From CAZAMT01 sp964486145 (GTDB lineage: Bacteria; Bacteroidota; Bacteroidia; Bacteroidales; JAAAOM01), in assembly GCA_964486145.1 (NCBI GenBank), contig CAZAMT010000180.1, positions 1-8,324 on the forward strand: a stretch of 8,324 nt of DNA, written 5' to 3'. The notes below the pieces were generated by a model, which ran no database searches, was not told where the DNA came from, and saw nothing but the letters and a program-made list of their open reading frames with translations. The first letter of the stretch is position 1. Each line of letters opens with the position of its first letter. Made by a program: the position numbers and the translations under genes. Shown piece after piece: positions 5,751 through 8,324 of this stretch.

Positions 5751-7061
5751 CTAAATTTTAAAATATGGGAAATCAATTCCAAGCATAAACCGCATCAAAA
5801 TAAGATACTTTTTAACCAAATTTGTAATCAAAAAATTTTCCCGAACATGTTCGATGGCATGAATACCCATTCGGTCCCGGTCGTCTTTACTGGTAAGTAT
5901 ATGCTTGGTAAAAGTTTTTATCCTGTTTTTGTCATGCGGCTCAACGAGAAAACCGGTTTTTCCATCAAGTACCTGCATGGTGATACCACCTACATTGCTT
6001 CCAATAACGGGTGTGCCCTGCCACATGGCTTCGGTAACAACCAGCCCGAAACCTTCTTTGGTTGAAACATGAATAAATACCTCAGCCAGGCGCATCAGTG
6101 CACCAATATTTTTGTCGTTGTCTTTTATATTCAACAATGCATAAATATCCGGGTCGTTATCAATCTTGTCAAGAATAACTTTGTACATTTCTTTGCCTTC
6201 CGGGTCATCTGATGCGAGATTACCAACCATGACCAACATTGGGTTCAGTTTCTGAATGGACTTGTCCTTTTTCAGCTCCTTAAACGCGTCAATGATGGTT
6301 GCCTGGTTTTTGTGAATATCATATCTTGAAACTGCCAGCACCATCGGGCGATCCGGATCAATGTTGTTTTCATGAAACAAGTCGGATAAGGTATTCAATG
6401 CTTCCTGATCGGTGCGCTGCTTGTTTTTCAAGCACAATGGATCAATGGCCGGACTGATTTGGTAAACAGGCTTTTTAATACCGTGCTTTGCAAATGATCG
6501 TTGCGAAAAAATAGCGCCATCATAATTATTGATATATGGCAGCAGAAAATTCCAAATCATCTGATTGGCTTCCGAGGTATCAATATGGCAACGCCAAATC
6601 ATTTTACCTTCGTACTCCCCATGAACAACCGATGCACAAGGTTGGGGATCGTGTACCACGGTCATATCCGAAATGATGCGTTCCTGATCAAAATTTCTCC
6701 TGTTGGTGTCAATATAGGTATCCAGTAAATCTTCAAGGGTAAATTGCTGATCCAATCCCTGTATAATGTTATGGAACCGTTTGGTAATCGAATAAAAATC
6801 ATCTGTACCTTCAATGCAGTACCAACGAGAATTCAAACCAAGATTACGGGCTATAGGAATAACGCTTTTTAGCATTTCGGCAACACCCCCACCCTCAAAA
6901 GTAGAATTCACATGTGTCCAGGTTCTGCCTTCGAGAAGTGATGACAGCTTTCGGATATCTTCAACTTCCTCATTGCCTATGATGCCTGAATACATATCAA
7001 GGCTTACATCTTCTAACGGATGATATTTTTCTTTAAATTTATCGCTCTGGTCGTGATACAT
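5751..7061 (-). CDS. GT4-family glycosyltransferase, trehalose glycosyltransferring synthase (TreT)-like
   Basis: Predicted cytoplasmic retaining GT-B glycosyltransferase of 436 residues. The family TreT enzymes make trehalose reversibly from an NDP-glucose and glucose; a relation to GT4 trehalose phosphorylases is the main alternative. Seen: N-terminal-domain motif HVNSTFEGGGVAEML (50-64), typical of TreT-like proteins rather than general GT4 enzymes; VVHDPQP (135-141); WRCHID (156-161); the nucleotide-sugar-site segment SRYDIHKNQ (245-253, with R246 and K251); and the E-x7-E motif from E336 to E344 (EGFGLVVTE) followed by GTPVIGSNVGG (349-359). No signal peptide or membrane helix. ATG at 7059-7061. 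The stop codon sits eight bases from the inverted-repeat element, so whatever inserted there just missed the reading frame or supplied the last codons. It diverges from the aldo/keto reductase. No trehalose hydrolase or partner is in the window. Confidence 0.85.
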   Translation of the reverse strand: MYHDQSDKFKEKYHPLEDVSLDMYSGIIGNEEVEDIRKLSSLLEGRTWTHVNSTFEGGGVAEMLKSVIPIARNLGLNSRWYCIEGTDDFYSITKRFHNIIQGLDQQFTLEDLLDTYIDTNRRNFDQERIISDMTVVHDPQPCASVVHGEYEGKMIWRCHIDTSEANQMIWNFLLPYINNYDGAIFSQRSFAKHGIKKPVYQISPAIDPLCLKNKQRTDQEALNTLSDLFHENNIDPDRPMVLAVSRYDIHKNQATIIDAFKELKKDKSIQKLNPMLVMVGNLASDDPEGKEMYKVILDKIDNDPDIYALLNIKDNDKNIGALMRLAEVFIHVSTKEGFGLVVTEAMWQGTPVIGSNVGGITMQVLDGKTGFLVEPHDKNRIKTFTKHILTSKDDRDRMGIHAIEHVRENFLITNLVKKYLILMRFMLGIDFPYFKI

Positions 7062-7218
7062 AATGATTAAATTTTATGGCTTTTTGTCTAATATATGAAT
7101 TTTTTTTTAATAAAAATGTTTAATAACGCGATGTAACCCATATCTGCAAAGCAATAGAACTAATTTATAGATATTTTAAATATTTAGATAACAGGATATA
7201 ATTAAACTTAATGCATAG

Positions 7219-7226
7219 TAATTTTG
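7219..7226 (+). promoter_or_regulatory. Candidate Bacteroidota -7 box for the aldo/keto reductase gene
   Basis: TAATTTTG matches TAnnTTTG exactly and predicts a leader of about 28 nt before the ATG at 7259. The -33 region has TTTA but no TTTG. The rest of the 197-base divergent interval to the glycosyltransferase gene is very AT-rich, and no exact box was found for the leftward gene. Confidence 0.4.
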
Positions 7227-7258
7227 TTTTTATATCATAAAAAGTAAATATCAGTGTC

Positions 7259-8272
7259 ATGAACCAACGTCGTGAATTTTTAAAATCTTTAGCCGTACTT
7301 TCATCGGGTGTAATTGTATCAGATAACTTACTGGCCGGACAATACATTACAGGTCCATCCGATAAATTTGGTGAGGTTTTGCCATACCGTATTCTCGGGA
7401 ACACCGGAGAAAAAGTAACCATGTTGGGCCTTGGAGGGTTCCATGTTGGCTGGACAACTGAAAAAGATGCACAGGAAGTTGTAGAGAAAGCCATGGAAGG
7501 TGGTATTCGTTTTTTTGATACTGCTGAATCCTATGATAACGGAGGTAGTGAAACCCGATATGGCAAATACCTGGTACCAAAATACCGCGATCATGTGTTT
7601 ATCATGACAAAATCAGCTGCGCGTGATGCAAAAACCGCAAAAGAACACCTGGAGGGTTCATTGAAACGAATGAACTGTGATGTTATCGACCTTTGGCAGA
7701 TTCATTCCATCCGTACACCCGAAGATGTGGACAACCGCCTTGAAAAAGAAGTACTTGAAGTTTTTCAGAAGGCAAAAGACGAAGGAAAGGTAAGACATAT
7801 TGGTTTTACAGGCCACCAAAACCCGTTTGCGCACAAACAAATGCTTGATACCACAAAAGAAAACAATCCGTTTGCTGCGGTTCAAATGCCGGTGAATGTA
7901 ATAGATCCCCACTGGCATAGTTTTATGCAAAACGTATTTCAGGAAGCAATCGATCGCAATCTCGGAATTCTGGCAATGAAAACACTCTCTGACGGTAGAT
8001 TTTTCAAAGAAAAAACAAGATTGGGTGAGGTACAGTATACTACCGAGAATCCACTGATACCCAATGCACTTTCTATAAAAGAAGCCTTGTATTATGTGTG
8101 GTCGCTTCCTGTGAGTGTTTTGATAACAGGTGCGGAAAACAAGGACTTACTTACTGAAAAAATTGATTTGGCGAGAAGTTTTTCCAGGCTGACTGAGAAA
8201 GAGCGCATTGAATTGGTAGACAGGGTTGCCGAATACGCAGGTAATAAAGTAGAGTATTATAAGAAGGTTTAA
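7259..8272 (+). CDS. Aldo/keto reductase with twin-arginine signal
   Basis: NAD(P)H-dependent oxidoreductase of the aldo/keto reductase superfamily, 337 residues; it interconverts carbonyls and alcohols, substrate unknown. Seen: complete catalytic tetrad D87 and Y92 (FFDTAESY), K118 (TKS) and H149 (QIHS) in the TIM-barrel fold, plus GLGGFHVG (57-64) on the first barrel strand and a late ITGAENKDLL segment (289-298) in the cofactor-binding region. The N-terminus NQRREFLKSLAVLSSGV carries an RR-x-F-L-K twin-arginine motif followed by a short hydrophobic stretch, so it may be exported folded with its cofactor by the Tat system; the barrel itself begins near residue 42. ATG at 7259 is required to include this signal. 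Upstream is a candidate promoter at 7219-7226. After the stop only an AT-rich tail remains to the window end, with no clear terminator. Confidence 0.9.
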   Translation: MNQRREFLKSLAVLSSGVIVSDNLLAGQYITGPSDKFGEVLPYRILGNTGEKVTMLGLGGFHVGWTTEKDAQEVVEKAMEGGIRFFDTAESYDNGGSETRYGKYLVPKYRDHVFIMTKSAARDAKTAKEHLEGSLKRMNCDVIDLWQIHSIRTPEDVDNRLEKEVLEVFQKAKDEGKVRHIGFTGHQNPFAHKQMLDTTKENNPFAAVQMPVNVIDPHWHSFMQNVFQEAIDRNLGILAMKTLSDGRFFKEKTRLGEVQYTTENPLIPNALSIKEALYYVWSLPVSVLITGAENKDLLTEKIDLARSFSRLTEKERIELVDRVAEYAGNKVEYYKKV

Positions 8273-8324
8273 GTATAATAGGAGAAGTGGAATCCCCGGA
8301 ATTAAATTAAATGCATCTAATTTA

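Noticed and set aside
8303..8324. TAAATTA/TAATTTA inverted repeat after the aldo/keto reductase as a terminator
   Set aside because: The stem is only A-T pairs, there is no T-tract visible, and the window ends there; chance is likely in AT-rich sequence.

Overview
The window looks like a chromosomal segment of a Bacteroidota bacterium, probably a marine or anaerobic Bacteroidales/Marinilabiliales-type organism. It is AT-rich. Clear Shine-Dalgarno sites are absent. Copies of the Bacteroidota -7 promoter consensus TAnnTTTG lie upstream of several genes, and the protein families are typical of the phylum. The genus assignment is inference.

Left part (1-2688) is a carbohydrate or polyol locus that is partly decayed. 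Two leftward enzyme genes are intact: a class II aldolase (148-876) and a sorbitol-dehydrogenase-type zinc dehydrogenase (1162-2199). Between them is the remnant of a PHP-domain hydrolase (about 938-1120), readable only in a frame that has no start codon. Diverging from the dehydrogenase is a broken GntR-type regulator (2309-2688). It keeps its DNA-binding N-terminus and its C-terminal tail in three different frames, and about 200 middle residues are missing. The enzymes survive while the local regulator and one predicted enzyme are dead. Bases 1-147 hold nothing I can support.

Middle part (2666-4694) carries two leftward housekeeping genes: an aminodeoxychorismate synthase component I (pabB-like, folate pathway), and upstream of it a 2-Cys peroxiredoxin. 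A good intrinsic terminator separates the two.

Inserted between the peroxiredoxin and a glycosyltransferase is a low-GC, rightward module (4879-5599) made of a zeta-toxin-like P-loop kinase and an overlapping 49-residue partner. Immediately after it comes a 138-bp element with 18-nt inverted arms (5606-5743). The arrangement of gene pair, stop codon and folded repeat looks like a mobile cassette.

Right part (5751-8272) has a leftward GT4 glycosyltransferase resembling trehalose glycosyltransferring synthase (TreT) and a divergent, rightward aldo/keto reductase with a twin-arginine signal. No RNA genes, CRISPR arrays, transposases or integrases were seen. The most notable points are the decayed sugar regulator and PHP gene, the unusual phosphate-site residues of the aldolase, and the kinase/partner cassette with its hairpin element.
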